DNA of 11,107 nucleotides, from assembly GCA_040235375.1 (NCBI GenBank), contig JBECKQ010000286.1, forward strand, positions 1 to 11,107, written 5' to 3'. A model generated the notes under the pieces. That model worked only from the letters and a program-made list of their open reading frames with translations. It searched no databases and had not been told where the DNA came from. Shown one piece after another: positions 1 through 7,319 of the stretch (position 1 is the first letter of the stretch; each line of letters opens with the position of its first letter). The DNA comes from JBECKQ01 sp040235375. GTDB taxonomy: Bacteria > Planctomycetota > Phycisphaerae > UBA1845. Both the position numbers and the translations under genes were made by a program.

Positions 1-260
1 TACGGCGGAAGCGTCTGCCCGCAACGCGGACAGTACGGTTCATTCATCTGCCCCTGCACCGCCGCAACGCAAGCGGCGCACAGCGGATCGCCGTCGGCGA
101 CATCCGGCGTTCCGCAGAACTGGCAGACTTGCGGGAATACCGCCTCGACGGCCGAGGTGAATGCCCCACGCGCCGAATGCTTCACCCGAACGATCGTGTT
201 GCGCCAGCTCTGATCGGCCGGTCGATCGACCATCCCGCTCGATCGATGCGAATCGTTCAT
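1..260 (-). CDS. ComF-like double zinc-ribbon protein, N-terminal part (runs off left edge)
   Basis: The reading frame opens at an ATG at 258-260 and stays open to the window edge, giving 86 residues. Three CXXC pairs are visible: C46/C49 (CQFCG), C61/C64 (CAAC) and C77/C80 (YCPRCGQTLP). The spacing matches the N-terminal zinc-binding part of ComF/GntX-type phosphoribosyltransferase-like proteins, which in competent bacteria help take up single-stranded DNA and elsewhere have unclear roles. The phosphoribosyltransferase domain would lie off the window, so the assignment rests on the zinc part only. I chose this ATG because GGAG lies 8 bases upstream. GTG codons further up in the same frame (for example at 318-320) are alternatives, and an in-frame TAA closes the frame soon beyond them. 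The first 40 residues are polar and not recognisable. The gene diverges from the efflux operon. It could also be another zinc-ribbon protein. Confidence 0.65.
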   Translation of the reverse strand, partial: MNDSHRSSGMVDRPADQSWRNTIVRVKHSARGAFTSAVEAVFPQVCQFCGTPDVADGDPLCAACVAAVQGQMNEPYCPRCGQTLPP

Positions 261-314
261 TGATGCCGCTCCAGCCTCCGTCCCTGATACGACCTGCACT
301 GTGCCGGCAGTCGT

Positions 315-342
315 TTGCACGCCATCTGCCAGGAGTTATGAT
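315..342 (+). promoter_or_regulatory. Candidate sigma70-type promoter for the RND efflux operon
   Basis: TATGAT at 337-342 matches the -10 consensus at five of six positions, and TTGCAC at 315-320 is a weak -35 with a 16-base spacer. It would give a leader of about 60 bases before the adaptor gene. The -10 overlaps the minus-strand candidate -10 at 341-346. Confidence 0.25.
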
Positions 343-369
343 TCTACGCAAATGTTCGGGTCATGTTGA
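341..369 (-). promoter_or_regulatory. Candidate sigma70-type promoter for the ComF-like gene
   Basis: On the minus strand TAGAAT (346-341) matches the -10 consensus at five of six positions. TCAACA (369-364) matches the -35 at four of six, with a 17-base spacer. The start point would be about 75 bases upstream of the chosen ATG. In GC-rich DNA such matches occur by chance, so this is only a candidate. Confidence 0.3.
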
Positions 370-411
370 GCCCCCTTGACATGCATTCGTCCGCCGTAGC
401 GAGCCCGAGAA

Positions 412-1710
412 ATGTACCGCACCCGCATACCTACTTTGCTGACGATAGCCAGTTGTTCGGCGGTGTTTGCCCAGCAGCCTGCCCGTGTGGTCACCGCCCA
501 CGCCCAACTGCGCGTCCTGCCGGTCTCGCAGACGCTGGTGGCGACGATCGAGCCGGTCCGCCGGAGCGTGATCGGGACGGAGGTGGCCGGACTGGTCGTG
601 CAGATGCCGGCACGTCAGGGTGACTTGCTCGAGGAGGGACAGCTCATTTGCAAGCTCAATGACGATACGCTCAAGCTGCAACTCGAGCGCGAGCAGGCCC
701 GGCTCAATGCGCTGCAGGCCCGGCTTGACGAGCTGGTTAACGGCACGCGCAAGGAAGAGCTTGACCGGCTGAAAGCAGAGATGGAAGCGGCCGAGGCGCT
801 GGCGAATCGGTGGGCGTTCGAGCTCGAACGGATCAAGCACCTGCTGGGCGGGGAGTTCGCGAACCAGAAGGAATACCAGGACGCGCTCGCGGAGAAGCTG
901 GCGGCCGAGAAACGGCTCGAGGCGGCGAAGGCCGCTTATGACGAAGCCGTCGCCGGCGCTCGAAAAGAGACGATCGCCAACGCGCGTTTTGCAGTTGCCG
1001 AGCAGAAAGCGGTCGTCGATCGCGTTCGCTCGGACCTGAGCAAGACGGAGATTCGCGCGCCGTTTGGCGGGTTCGTTGTGCGTCGCGTCGCGGAAGTGGG
1101 CAACTGGCTGACGGTGGGCGGCGACGTCGTCGAGCTGGCCGACCTGTCGAACGTTCTCGTTCGCGTGGACACGCCGGAATCGGCGATTCCGTTTGCCACC
1201 GTCGGCAGCGTCGCGCGCGTGCAGGTGGATGCGCTGGGCGATTCATTTACCGGAACGATCAAGCACGTCATTCCCCAGGCCGATCCGGCGGCGCGGACCT
1301 TCCCGGTGGAGATCGAAGTGCCCAATCCGGACAACCGGCTCAAGGGCGGCATGTTCGCCCGGGCGACGATCGCCGCCGGGCCCGACAAGGAGGTCGTGGC
1401 GGTGCCCAAGGACGCCGTGACCCAGCAGATGGGCGCGAATTACGTCGCCATCGTCCGGCCGGGGCAGGGCGGGCAGTTGATGGCTTTTCCGACGCCCGTG
1501 ACCGTCGGGCTTGACATCGAGAACTGGGTCGCCGTCACCTCGGGCAACGTGCCTGAGGGTACGGAAGTCGCCGTCCGCGGCAACGAGATGCTCACGCTGA
1601 TGATGGCTCCGGCCCCGGTTCAGGTCGTCGATCGCGCCGGGGCCACCACCGCGCCTGCGGAGGCGTCGGCCGGCGCGACGGAGGCGGCGCGGGGCGAGCA
1701 AAGTCAATGA
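412..1710 (+). CDS. RND efflux periplasmic adaptor (membrane fusion protein, HlyD/AcrA type)
   Basis: This 432-residue protein is the periplasmic link between an RND pump and an outer-membrane channel. The N-terminus is a short signal. IASC at residues 12-15 fits a lipobox, while AVFA ending at residue 20 fits signal peptidase I, so lipoprotein or soluble export are both possible. Residues about 54-83 form the first half of the lipoyl domain (GDLLEEGQLICKLND), about 84-212 a charged alpha-helical hairpin with coiled-coil character, and 213-243 the second lipoyl half (EIRAPFGGFVVRR). Residues about 247-325 form the beta-barrel region and the rest the membrane-proximal domain, with an Ala/Thr-rich tail. 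An in-frame TAG at 397 limits the start, so ATG 412 is the first possible one; the ribosome binding site is weak. It overlaps the pump gene by four bases (ATGA), implying translational coupling. The family assignment is secure. The substrate is unknown. Confidence 0.93.
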   Translation: MYRTRIPTLLTIASCSAVFAQQPARVVTAHAQLRVLPVSQTLVATIEPVRRSVIGTEVAGLVVQMPARQGDLLEEGQLICKLNDDTLKLQLEREQARLNALQARLDELVNGTRKEELDRLKAEMEAAEALANRWAFELERIKHLLGGEFANQKEYQDALAEKLAAEKRLEAAKAAYDEAVAGARKETIANARFAVAEQKAVVDRVRSDLSKTEIRAPFGGFVVRRVAEVGNWLTVGGDVVELADLSNVLVRVDTPESAIPFATVGSVARVQVDALGDSFTGTIKHVIPQADPAARTFPVEIEVPNPDNRLKGGMFARATIAAGPDKEVVAVPKDAVTQQMGANYVAIVRPGQGGQLMAFPTPVTVGLDIENWVAVTSGNVPEGTEVAVRGNEMLTLMMAPAPVQVVDRAGATTAPAEASAGATEAARGEQSQ

Positions 1711-4700
1711 ACTTCATCCGCTACACGATCGAGAATCCGGTAAAGGTGGCGGTGGGGGTCATTCTCATCGCCCTTTTCGGCGCCCTGAGCATCCTGCGCA
1801 TTCCCATCCAGCTCACGCCGAACGTGGACCGGCCGATCGTCACCGTCGACACGCTCTGGCTGGGCGCTTCCGCGTCAGAGATCGAGCGCGAGGTTGTGGA
1901 CCGCCAGGAGGAGAAGCTCAAGGCGGTGACCGGGCTGCGGAAGATGACCTCGAGTTCGGTCGAGAGCCACGCCACGGTCTCGCTCGAGTTCTACGTCGGC
2001 GTCGACAAGGAGGACGCCAAGCGCGAGGTGTCGGACGCGCTTCGCCAGGTCAGCAACTACCCGCTGGAAGTCGAGGAGCCGGTCATCAAGGCGGGCGAGA
2101 CGGCGGGCGAGAGCGCCATTGCCTGGCTGACCTTTCGGGCCGGACCGGACACCGACGTCTCCACGCTGTACGACTTCGTGGACGACAACGTCAAGCCGCA
2201 ACTCGAACGCGTCGAGGGCGTGGCGTCGGTGAACATATACGGCGGGCGCGAGCGGGAGGTGCAGGTGCGTGTCGATCCGTATCGCCTGGCGGCGCGGGGG
2301 ATCACTTACAATGAGCTGGCCGACGCACTGCGGAGCGAGAACGTCACCGTCTCGGCCGGCACCGTCGAGCAGGGCAAGCGCAACTACACCTACCGCACGG
2401 TCGGCCAGTACGAGCAGGTGGACCAGGTGCTGGACACGGTCGTCGCGTACCGCGGGGGGGGGCCGGTCTTTGTGCGCGACGTGGCCAACGTGGTCAGCAC
2501 GCACAAGGAGGCCAACTCGTTCGTCCGCGCCATGGGCGAGAACTGCCTGGCCATGCCGGTCACGCGGGAAAGCGGCTCGAACGTGATGAAGGTGATGGCC
2601 GACCTGCGCCAGACCATCGACCGCATCAACCGGACGATCCTCAAGCCGATCGACAAGAACTGGCGCCTGACCCAGGTTTACGACGAGACGGTGTACATCC
2701 AGTCGGCAATCGACCTGGTCACGAGCAACCTGTTCGTCGGCGGCGCGCTGGCGATCATCGTTCTAATTGCGTTCCTGCGGAGCGCGTCGGCCACGTTTAT
2801 TGTAGCGGTCACGATCCCGATATCGGTGATCGGCACGTTCCTGGCGGTGACGCTGCTGGGTCGCAGCCTGAACGTGGTGATGCTGGCCGGCATGGCGTTT
2901 GCGGTCGGCATGGTGGTCGACAACGCGATCGTCGTGCTCGAGAACATCTACCGGCACCGCCAGATCGGCGCGTCGCGCTTCGACGCGGCCCTCATCGGTG
3001 CGAAGGAGGTATGGGGTGCGATCCTCGCCAGCACGCTGACGACGATGGCGGTGTTCATCCCGGTGATCTTCGTGAAAGAGGAGGCCGGCCAGCTTTTCCG
3101 CGATATTGCCATCGCGATCAGTTGCGCGGTCGGGCTGTCGTTGCTCGTGGCCGTGCTGGTGATACCTACGCTGTCGTACAAGATGCTGCGGGCCCAGTAC
3201 GATCCGGCCAAGGCCGGGCGCGAGGGCGGTTATGTCGCGCTCTATATCTCTCGCGCGGTGCACGCGATCAACCGTTCGCTGCTTGCCCGCGTCGGCGTGG
3301 TCGTGCTGTTTACGGTCGCGTCCATGCTCGGGGCCTGGGCGCTGCTGCCGCCGACCGACTACCTGCCGACGGGCAACCGGAACATGGTATTCGGGTTTTT
3401 GATCCCGCCGCCCGGCTACGGGCTCGACGAGTTCCGGCGCATCAACGACCAGATCGAGAGTTCGACGCCGGAATCGCCGATCGCCTTGAGCGAATTCTGG
3501 CAGGCGAAGCCGGGCACGGCCCAGGCGGAAGCGCTGCCGGACGTGCAGATGCAGGTTGGTGGCGTACCGGGCCGGCCGGGCACGGGCAGGATGGTGGAAG
3601 TCAAACCGCCGCCGATCGCCAACTTCTTCTTCGCCGCGTTCCAGGGTCGGGCGATCATGGGGGCGACGAGCGCGATCGAAGGCCGGGTCAAGCCGCTGCT
3701 GAACGTCTTTCAATCGATCACGTCCAACATTGCCGGCGTGATTCCGTTCTTCATGCAGACGAGCCTGTTCGGCGGCCTCACGGGCGGCAACACCGTCGAC
3801 ATCGACATTCGCGGCTCAAACTGGGACGACGTGACGATGGTGGCGGGCATGGTGTTCGGCCGCTGCATGCAGGCGTTTCCCAATGCGGTGCAGCCCAACC
3901 CGGGCAACTTCGCTTTGCCCCGGCCGGAGGTGCAGGCCGTGCCCGATCGCGTGAAGGCGGCGGACGTGGGCCTGAGCGTTCGCGACGTGGCGCTCATTCT
4001 CGAGTCGTTCGTGGACGGCGCCCTCGTCGGCGGATTCCGAAAGGAAGGCGACGAGATCGACCTGACGCTGAAGGTCGATCGTCCGGAGTTCGCCACGCGC
4101 GAACAACTCGGCAACTATCCGATCTACACGCCGTCGGGCCAGGTTGTGCCGCTGTTCAGCGTGGTGTCGCTCGAGCGCAGAACAGCTCCGCAGGAAATCC
4201 GGCGAATCGAGGAGATGAAGGCGGTGACGCTAACCGTCCGCGCCCCCGAGGGCGAAGCGCTCGGGTCGGTGATGGATCGCATCCAGAAGCAGATCATCGA
4301 TCCGCTCATGACGTCGGGAGCGGTACCGGCGACAGTGCTGCCGCCGCAACTGGCTGGCAACGCCGACAAACTGCTGGAGACGTTCAACGCGATCAAGTGG
4401 AACCTGTTGCTCGCGCTGGTCATCACTTACCTGCTGATGGCGGCGCTGTTCGAGTCGTTCAGCTATCCGATCGTGATCATGTTCAGCGTGCCGCTGGCGG
4501 CGGTGGGCGGATTTGCGGGGCTGGCGATCGTGCACCATGCCAGCACGCTCAACCCGGTTACGCCGACGCAGAATCTCGACGTGCTCACGATGCTGGGCTT
4601 CATCATTCTCATCGGGGTGGTGGTGAACAACGCGATTCTGATCGTGCACCAGTCGCTGAACAACATGCGCGACGCGGGCATGCCGCCGCAGGAGGCGATC

Positions 4701-5021
4701 AGCGAGTCGGTGCGGACGCGGGTCCGGCCGATCTTCATGAGCAGCCTGACGAGCATCTTCGGCATGCTGCCGCTGGTGATCATGCCCGGCGCGGGCAGTG
4801 AGCTGTATCGCGGGCTGGGCGCGGTGATCGTCGGCGGGCTGCTCGTTTCGACGGTGTTCACGCTCGTGCTCGTGCCGGCGATGTTCTCGTTGTTCGTGCA
4901 GGGGCGCGAGACGGTGCTTGGCGTGGTCGGCGGATCGGCGAACGACGCGCAGCCTCCGGCGATCGACGATGCTGAGCGCGGCTCGCCGGCGGCCGAGCCG
5001 GCCGGCGCCTCTCGAAGCTAA
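1707..5021 (+). CDS. RND efflux transporter permease (HAE/AcrB-like superfamily)
   Basis: This 1104-residue inner-membrane pump expels compounds using the proton gradient. It begins with the typical cytoplasmic segment and TM1 (residues about 13-31). A large periplasmic loop follows, then a helix bundle including GMVVDNAIVVLENI, a second periplasmic loop and a second bundle containing GVVVNNAILIVHQ. It is slightly longer than AcrB (about 1050), and the extra length appears to lie in the second periplasmic loop and in an Ala/Pro-rich tail. The AcrB proton-relay Asp pair is D405-N406 here, and the position of the relay Lys is N974. Related pumps with VDN and VNNAI motifs are known, so this need not mean loss of function. 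A run of nine G (2454-2462) encodes G250-G252. It is coupled to the adaptor by an ATGA overlap. No TolC-like gene is in the window. The substrate cannot be assigned. Confidence 0.95.
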   Translation: MNFIRYTIENPVKVAVGVILIALFGALSILRIPIQLTPNVDRPIVTVDTLWLGASASEIEREVVDRQEEKLKAVTGLRKMTSSSVESHATVSLEFYVGVDKEDAKREVSDALRQVSNYPLEVEEPVIKAGETAGESAIAWLTFRAGPDTDVSTLYDFVDDNVKPQLERVEGVASVNIYGGREREVQVRVDPYRLAARGITYNELADALRSENVTVSAGTVEQGKRNYTYRTVGQYEQVDQVLDTVVAYRGGGPVFVRDVANVVSTHKEANSFVRAMGENCLAMPVTRESGSNVMKVMADLRQTIDRINRTILKPIDKNWRLTQVYDETVYIQSAIDLVTSNLFVGGALAIIVLIAFLRSASATFIVAVTIPISVIGTFLAVTLLGRSLNVVMLAGMAFAVGMVVDNAIVVLENIYRHRQIGASRFDAALIGAKEVWGAILASTLTTMAVFIPVIFVKEEAGQLFRDIAIAISCAVGLSLLVAVLVIPTLSYKMLRAQYDPAKAGREGGYVALYISRAVHAINRSLLARVGVVVLFTVASMLGAWALLPPTDYLPTGNRNMVFGFLIPPPGYGLDEFRRINDQIESSTPESPIALSEFWQAKPGTAQAEALPDVQMQVGGVPGRPGTGRMVEVKPPPIANFFFAAFQGRAIMGATSAIEGRVKPLLNVFQSITSNIAGVIPFFMQTSLFGGLTGGNTVDIDIRGSNWDDVTMVAGMVFGRCMQAFPNAVQPNPGNFALPRPEVQAVPDRVKAADVGLSVRDVALILESFVDGALVGGFRKEGDEIDLTLKVDRPEFATREQLGNYPIYTPSGQVVPLFSVVSLERRTAPQEIRRIEEMKAVTLTVRAPEGEALGSVMDRIQKQIIDPLMTSGAVPATVLPPQLAGNADKLLETFNAIKWNLLLALVITYLLMAALFESFSYPIVIMFSVPLAAVGGFAGLAIVHHASTLNPVTPTQNLDVLTMLGFIILIGVVVNNAILIVHQSLNNMRDAGMPPQEAISESVRTRVRPIFMSSLTSIFGMLPLVIMPGAGSELYRGLGAVIVGGLLVSTVFTLVLVPAMFSLFVQGRETVLGVVGGSANDAQPPAIDDAERGSPAAEPAGASRS

Positions 5022-5030
5022 GTACGCCCT

Positions 5031-5054
5031 GCGCACCCTGCATTTGGGTGGCGC
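5031..5054 (+). terminator. Hairpin after the RND operon, possible terminator or attenuator
   Basis: GCGCACCC (5031-5038) pairs with GGGT (5046-5049) and GCGC (5051-5054), leaving one bulged G at 5050 and a 7-base loop. It starts ten bases after the stop codon of the pump gene. No T-run follows, so intrinsic termination is doubtful. The rest of the 202-base gap to 5224 is comparatively AT-rich, with a small inverted repeat GAATT/AATTC at 5103-5119, and probably contains the promoter of the next gene. I could not place one convincingly. Confidence 0.35.
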
Positions 5055-5223
5055 ACGTTCGACAGTGAACTGAGCGGCGTTGAATTACACCTCGCTTAGC
5101 GCGAATTTACTCCCAATTCAGCCCGGTCGTGCAGACTATGCATGGTGATCGTCGTGGGCACGGCTCCGCGGCGAAGCGTGCGAGTGGGGAACACGTTTCG
5201 TCAGCGGCCAAGGAGAACAATCG

Positions 5224-5733
5224 ATGGCAGTGTTCAACTCGAAATTCAATAACCTGGACGACCTTCTGGTGAATCAGCTCGAGGATCTGTACGACGCCGA
5301 GAAGCGCCTAACGAACGCCCTGCCAAAGTTGGCGAAGGCGGCGAAGTCTCCGGAGCTGGCCGCCGCGTTTCGAGATCACCTCGGTGAAACCACGGAGCAG
5401 ATCGAGCGACTGGACCAGGTCTTCAAGATGATTGGCAAGTCACCGAAGCACGAGACCTGCGAAGCCATGAAGGGGCTGCTCAAGGAAGGCGAGAACATGA
5501 TCGATGCCAAGGGCGACGACAATGTGAGAGATGCGGCCCTGATCGCCGCGGCTCAGCGCGTCGAGCATTACGAGATGGCCGGCTACGGCACGGCCCGGAG
5601 CTTCGCCAAGAGACTGGGGCACGAGGATGCCGCCAGCCTGCTGCAGAAGACATTGGACGAAGAGGTCGCCGCCGATCGCAAGCTGACCGGCATCGCCGAA
5701 AAGGTCGCGAATCCGGCGGCGGTTCGACGATAG
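5224..5733 (+). CDS. Ferritin-like DUF892 protein (YciE/YciF family)
   Basis: This 169-residue all-helical protein matches the YciE/YciF (DUF892) ferritin-like family over its full length. Family members form dimeric four-helix bundles with a di-metal-like centre, are linked to stress responses, and have no firmly established reaction. Signature stretches are LEDLYDAEKRL (residues 19-29), DHLGETTEQIERLDQVF (51-67), a CEA/GLLKEG segment (79-89), QRVEHYEMAGYGTA (111-124) and TLDEEVAADRKL (143-154). E26, H52, E55, E114, H115, E117 and E147 are candidate metal ligands. There is no signal peptide, so it should be cytoplasmic. AAGGAG at 5210-5215 lies 8 bases before ATG 5224 and fixes the start. 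It stands alone between the efflux operon and a repeat-bearing gap, facing the respiratory operon tail to tail. It is probably transcribed from its own promoter. Confidence 0.92.
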   Translation: MAVFNSKFNNLDDLLVNQLEDLYDAEKRLTNALPKLAKAAKSPELAAAFRDHLGETTEQIERLDQVFKMIGKSPKHETCEAMKGLLKEGENMIDAKGDDNVRDAALIAAAQRVEHYEMAGYGTARSFAKRLGHEDAASLLQKTLDEEVAADRKLTGIAEKVANPAAVRR

Positions 5734-5747
5734 TGACGCAGCGTCAC
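5733..5747. repeat. 15-base odd palindrome overlapping the DUF892 stop codon
   Basis: GTGACGC (5733-5739) and GCGTCAC (5741-5747) form a perfect inverted repeat around a single central A. The first base is the last base of the TAG stop. As RNA it could form only a 5-bp stem with a 5-base loop. As DNA it resembles a small dyad operator. No T-run follows, so a terminator role is weak. Confidence 0.4.
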
Positions 5748-5833
5748 ACGAACTTGTCCAACGCTGCCAAGCCGAGTGCGGTACTGTCTCGTCCGCAGGA
5801 AACCACCAATCCTCGGGCGAGGCAGTTCGCACC

Positions 5834-5849
5834 GGCGGCGTAAGCCGCC
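5834..5849. repeat. GC hairpin with GTAA tetraloop
   Basis: GGCGGC (5834-5839) and GCCGCC (5844-5849) form a perfect 6-bp stem. On the plus strand it closes on GTAA, a GNRA-type tetraloop that is stable in RNA. It is about 100 bases after the DUF892 stop and could stabilise the 3' end of that transcript. No T-run follows. Confidence 0.4.
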
Positions 5850-5982
5850 CATTTGCCGAACCATATCGCCGACGCTCGGGAAACCGAGGCAACCAGTAAG
5901 GACATCGAAAAGCGAACCTGTCGCGCTTTGACCGTGCGCGCACATGGATGCTGCATCAGCCCCAAAACAAACGGCAGCAGAA

Positions 5983-6014
5983 GGCCCCAACGGGGCGTCG
6001 GCCTCCAGTTCACG
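5983..6014 (-). repeat. Palindromic intergenic repeat, copy A
   Basis: Read on the minus strand the unit starts CGTGAACTGGAGGCC and ends in the hairpin GCCCC-GTT-GGGGC (5996-5984). The same layout recurs in copy B 16 bases away, so this is a repeated element and not a chance hairpin. It resembles REP-type short palindromic repeats. There is no transposase gene nearby in the window. Confidence 0.6.
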
Positions 6015-6030
6015 ATACAGAAATGCTCAT

Positions 6031-6076
6031 CAACCCCAGCGGGGTCGCGCCTGTTCTCGGGGGCCTGCCATTCACG
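6031..6076 (-). repeat. Palindromic intergenic repeat, copy B
   Basis: Read on the minus strand it starts CGTGAATGGCAGGCC, differs from copy A by one deletion and one substitution in that block, and ends in the hairpin ACCCC-GCT-GGGGT (6045-6033). It has about 14 more bases than copy A between the two blocks. The two copies are direct tandem repeats separated by 6015-6030. Confidence 0.6.
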
Positions 6077-6081
6077 TGAAT
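6070..6081. repeat. 12-base perfect palindrome ATTCACGTGAAT
   Basis: A perfect palindrome overlaps the outer edge of repeat copy B. It may be the terminal part of the repeat element or a protein-binding dyad. It lies about 30 bases beyond the end of the cytochrome gene. Confidence 0.45.
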
Positions 6082-6110
6082 AAACAACCGCCCTCCCGGC
6101 TAGTGGCCGC

Positions 6111-7319
6111 TCACAGGCCAACGTACGATCCGGGACGTTTCGCCGGGAAGGCGGTATTGTCCTCATGACACTCGGTGCAGACCGGCGGGTCGGAGAACCG
6201 CCGCCGCGGATGGCACGTCTCGCAGTCGATCGCCGCGTGGTTTTCGTCGAGCACCTGACCCGTCACGCGGTGGTCGAAGCTCCCCGTCACCCAATCGGCG
6301 TGACACGCGTTGCAGTCCGCGGGCAGAGCGACAAACGGAACCTGCTTGTGGCAATCGCGGCAGCCGATGCGGGCGTGATAGCGTCCCAGCGGCCAGCCGA
6401 CCTCTTCGTGATCGAATGCCGCGGGCTTGGGATGCCCCTCGATCCAGTGGCAGCGCTCGCAGCGCCCAGCCTCACGCGCCGCCAGCGTCATGTCACGCTT
6501 GTGACACTGCACGCACCGCGCGTGGAATTCGGCGACGGACGTCGGCCGCGACGTCGCCGGCCCGCCGGTATGGCATTGGGCGCAGCTCGATTCCCGGTGA
6601 CAATCGACACAGGCGATGCCGAAGCGTTTCACGTGGTCCTCGTGCCGGAAGATGACTGCAGTGCCGCCGGGCACGGATACTGTTGTCGGGTAGAGGTCGC
6701 CGGTCGGCCGCGGGATCGGCGGATGCATCCGGCCGAGGATGTCGTCCTTCGTCGGGGACTTGTCGTTCTGCTGCTCCTGGCCGGCCTTGAGACGGTGGCA
6801 GACGAAGCACTTCGTCTCGTCGATCCAGTCGCGGTGGCAGTTGAGGCACTGCTGGTGGTAGGCGCCCTTCAGTCCCGGCTTGTGAATGTCCGTCCCTTCC
6901 GTCGAGGGGTCATGGCAGGCGATGCACGAAGGATGGGGCTGGCCTTCCGGGGTGTAGTGGTGGCACGTCACACACCCGCGACCCATCTCCGCCATCGTCG
7001 CATGTCCCCGATGATCGAAAGGGACGGGCAGGTACGGCCCCTCGATGCGGTCCAGAATCACGACGTCGGGACCCATGGCCTTGGGCGTGGCGGCCGGGGC
7101 CGTCGGCCGCGTGCACTTGAGCAGGCACGGCTCATCCGCCGTGGGATTCGCGCACGAATGGCAGCGAGCGCAGTCTCCGGCCGGTGCCGCTGCAGCCGGC
7201 TCCGCCTGGCCAGGCACATTCGCCGCCAGGGTCGCCGCCACCGGCCAACTGAGCCATGCCACCACCGCAGCCACCGCCGCGAACGAAAATCCGACTCTGT
7301 GCGTATGCCCTGCTGTCAT
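6111..7319 (-). CDS. Exported multiheme cytochrome c with 13 CXXCH motifs
   Basis: This 402-residue protein is a periplasmic electron-transfer cytochrome. Residues 1 to about 33 form a signal peptide with a hydrophobic core (FSFAAVAAVVAWLSW). Thirteen CXXCH heme-attachment motifs begin at C50, C116, C132, C158, C171, C237, C246, C269, C287, C320, C336, C366 and C381. Many other His residues (for example FDHRGH 101-106) could supply distal ligands, as in class III or NrfB-like cytochromes. The first motif sits in an unusual Cys-rich stretch with C56, C65 and C69 also present. The start is ATG 7317-7319, which overlaps the HybB/NrfD-like stop as ATGA. The same frame is open upstream only because it runs through that gene out of phase. 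It is the last gene of the operon. Its likely role is to pass electrons between the HybA-like subunit and an unseen periplasmic or extracellular partner. Confidence 0.92.
   Translation of the reverse strand: MTAGHTHRVGFSFAAVAAVVAWLSWPVAATLAANVPGQAEPAAAAPAGDCARCHSCANPTADEPCLLKCTRPTAPAATPKAMGPDVVILDRIEGPYLPVPFDHRGHATMAEMGRGCVTCHHYTPEGQPHPSCIACHDPSTEGTDIHKPGLKGAYHQQCLNCHRDWIDETKCFVCHRLKAGQEQQNDKSPTKDDILGRMHPPIPRPTGDLYPTTVSVPGGTAVIFRHEDHVKRFGIACVDCHRESSCAQCHTGGPATSRPTSVAEFHARCVQCHKRDMTLAAREAGRCERCHWIEGHPKPAAFDHEEVGWPLGRYHARIGCRDCHKQVPFVALPADCNACHADWVTGSFDHRVTGQVLDENHAAIDCETCHPRRRFSDPPVCTECHEDNTAFPAKRPGSYVGL

Larger units (their letters stand above)
5734..6110. other. 377-base gap between convergent operons, no gene recognised
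   Basis: Open frames here on both strands show no recognisable domain, no good ribosome binding site and no plausible protein composition. The stretch lies between the 3' ends of the DUF892 gene and the cytochrome operon. It holds several inverted repeats: a dyad at the left end, a GC hairpin at 5834-5849, two copies of a palindromic repeat at 5983-6014 and 6031-6076, and a 12-base palindrome at 6070-6081. A weak 4-bp hairpin, CGGC/GCCG, lies at about 6097-6109, followed on the minus strand by the moderately T-rich TTGTTTATT, and may help end the cytochrome transcript. No tRNA or known ncRNA was recognised. Confidence 0.6.

Noticed and set aside
40..351. 103-codon minus-strand frame at the left end
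   Set aside because: The neighbouring minus-strand frame carries three ordered CXXC pairs of a ComF-like protein, so this one is a shadow.
376..404. TTGACA at 376-381 as a -35 for the adaptor gene
   Set aside because: No acceptable -10 lies 16-18 bases downstream, and the start point would fall at or inside the start codon.
3011..4801. 596-codon plus-strand open frame
   Set aside because: It is a shifted frame inside the RND pump gene with Arg/Gly/Asp-rich composition and no recognisable domain.
5080..5108. TTGAAT at 5080-5085 as a promoter for the DUF892 gene
   Set aside because: The base pattern 17 bases downstream (GAATTT) is a poor -10, so I would not claim it, although the region is the most AT-rich part of the gap.
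5732..5749. CRP/FNR-like site (GTGA...TCAC)
   Set aside because: The spacer between the half-sites is 7 bases, whereas CRP sites need 6, and the site lies at the end of a gene.
5744..6166. 140-codon minus-strand frame in the intergenic gap
   Set aside because: It translates the repeat units and runs into the cytochrome 3' end. There is no ribosome binding site or domain, and the repeats explain its content.
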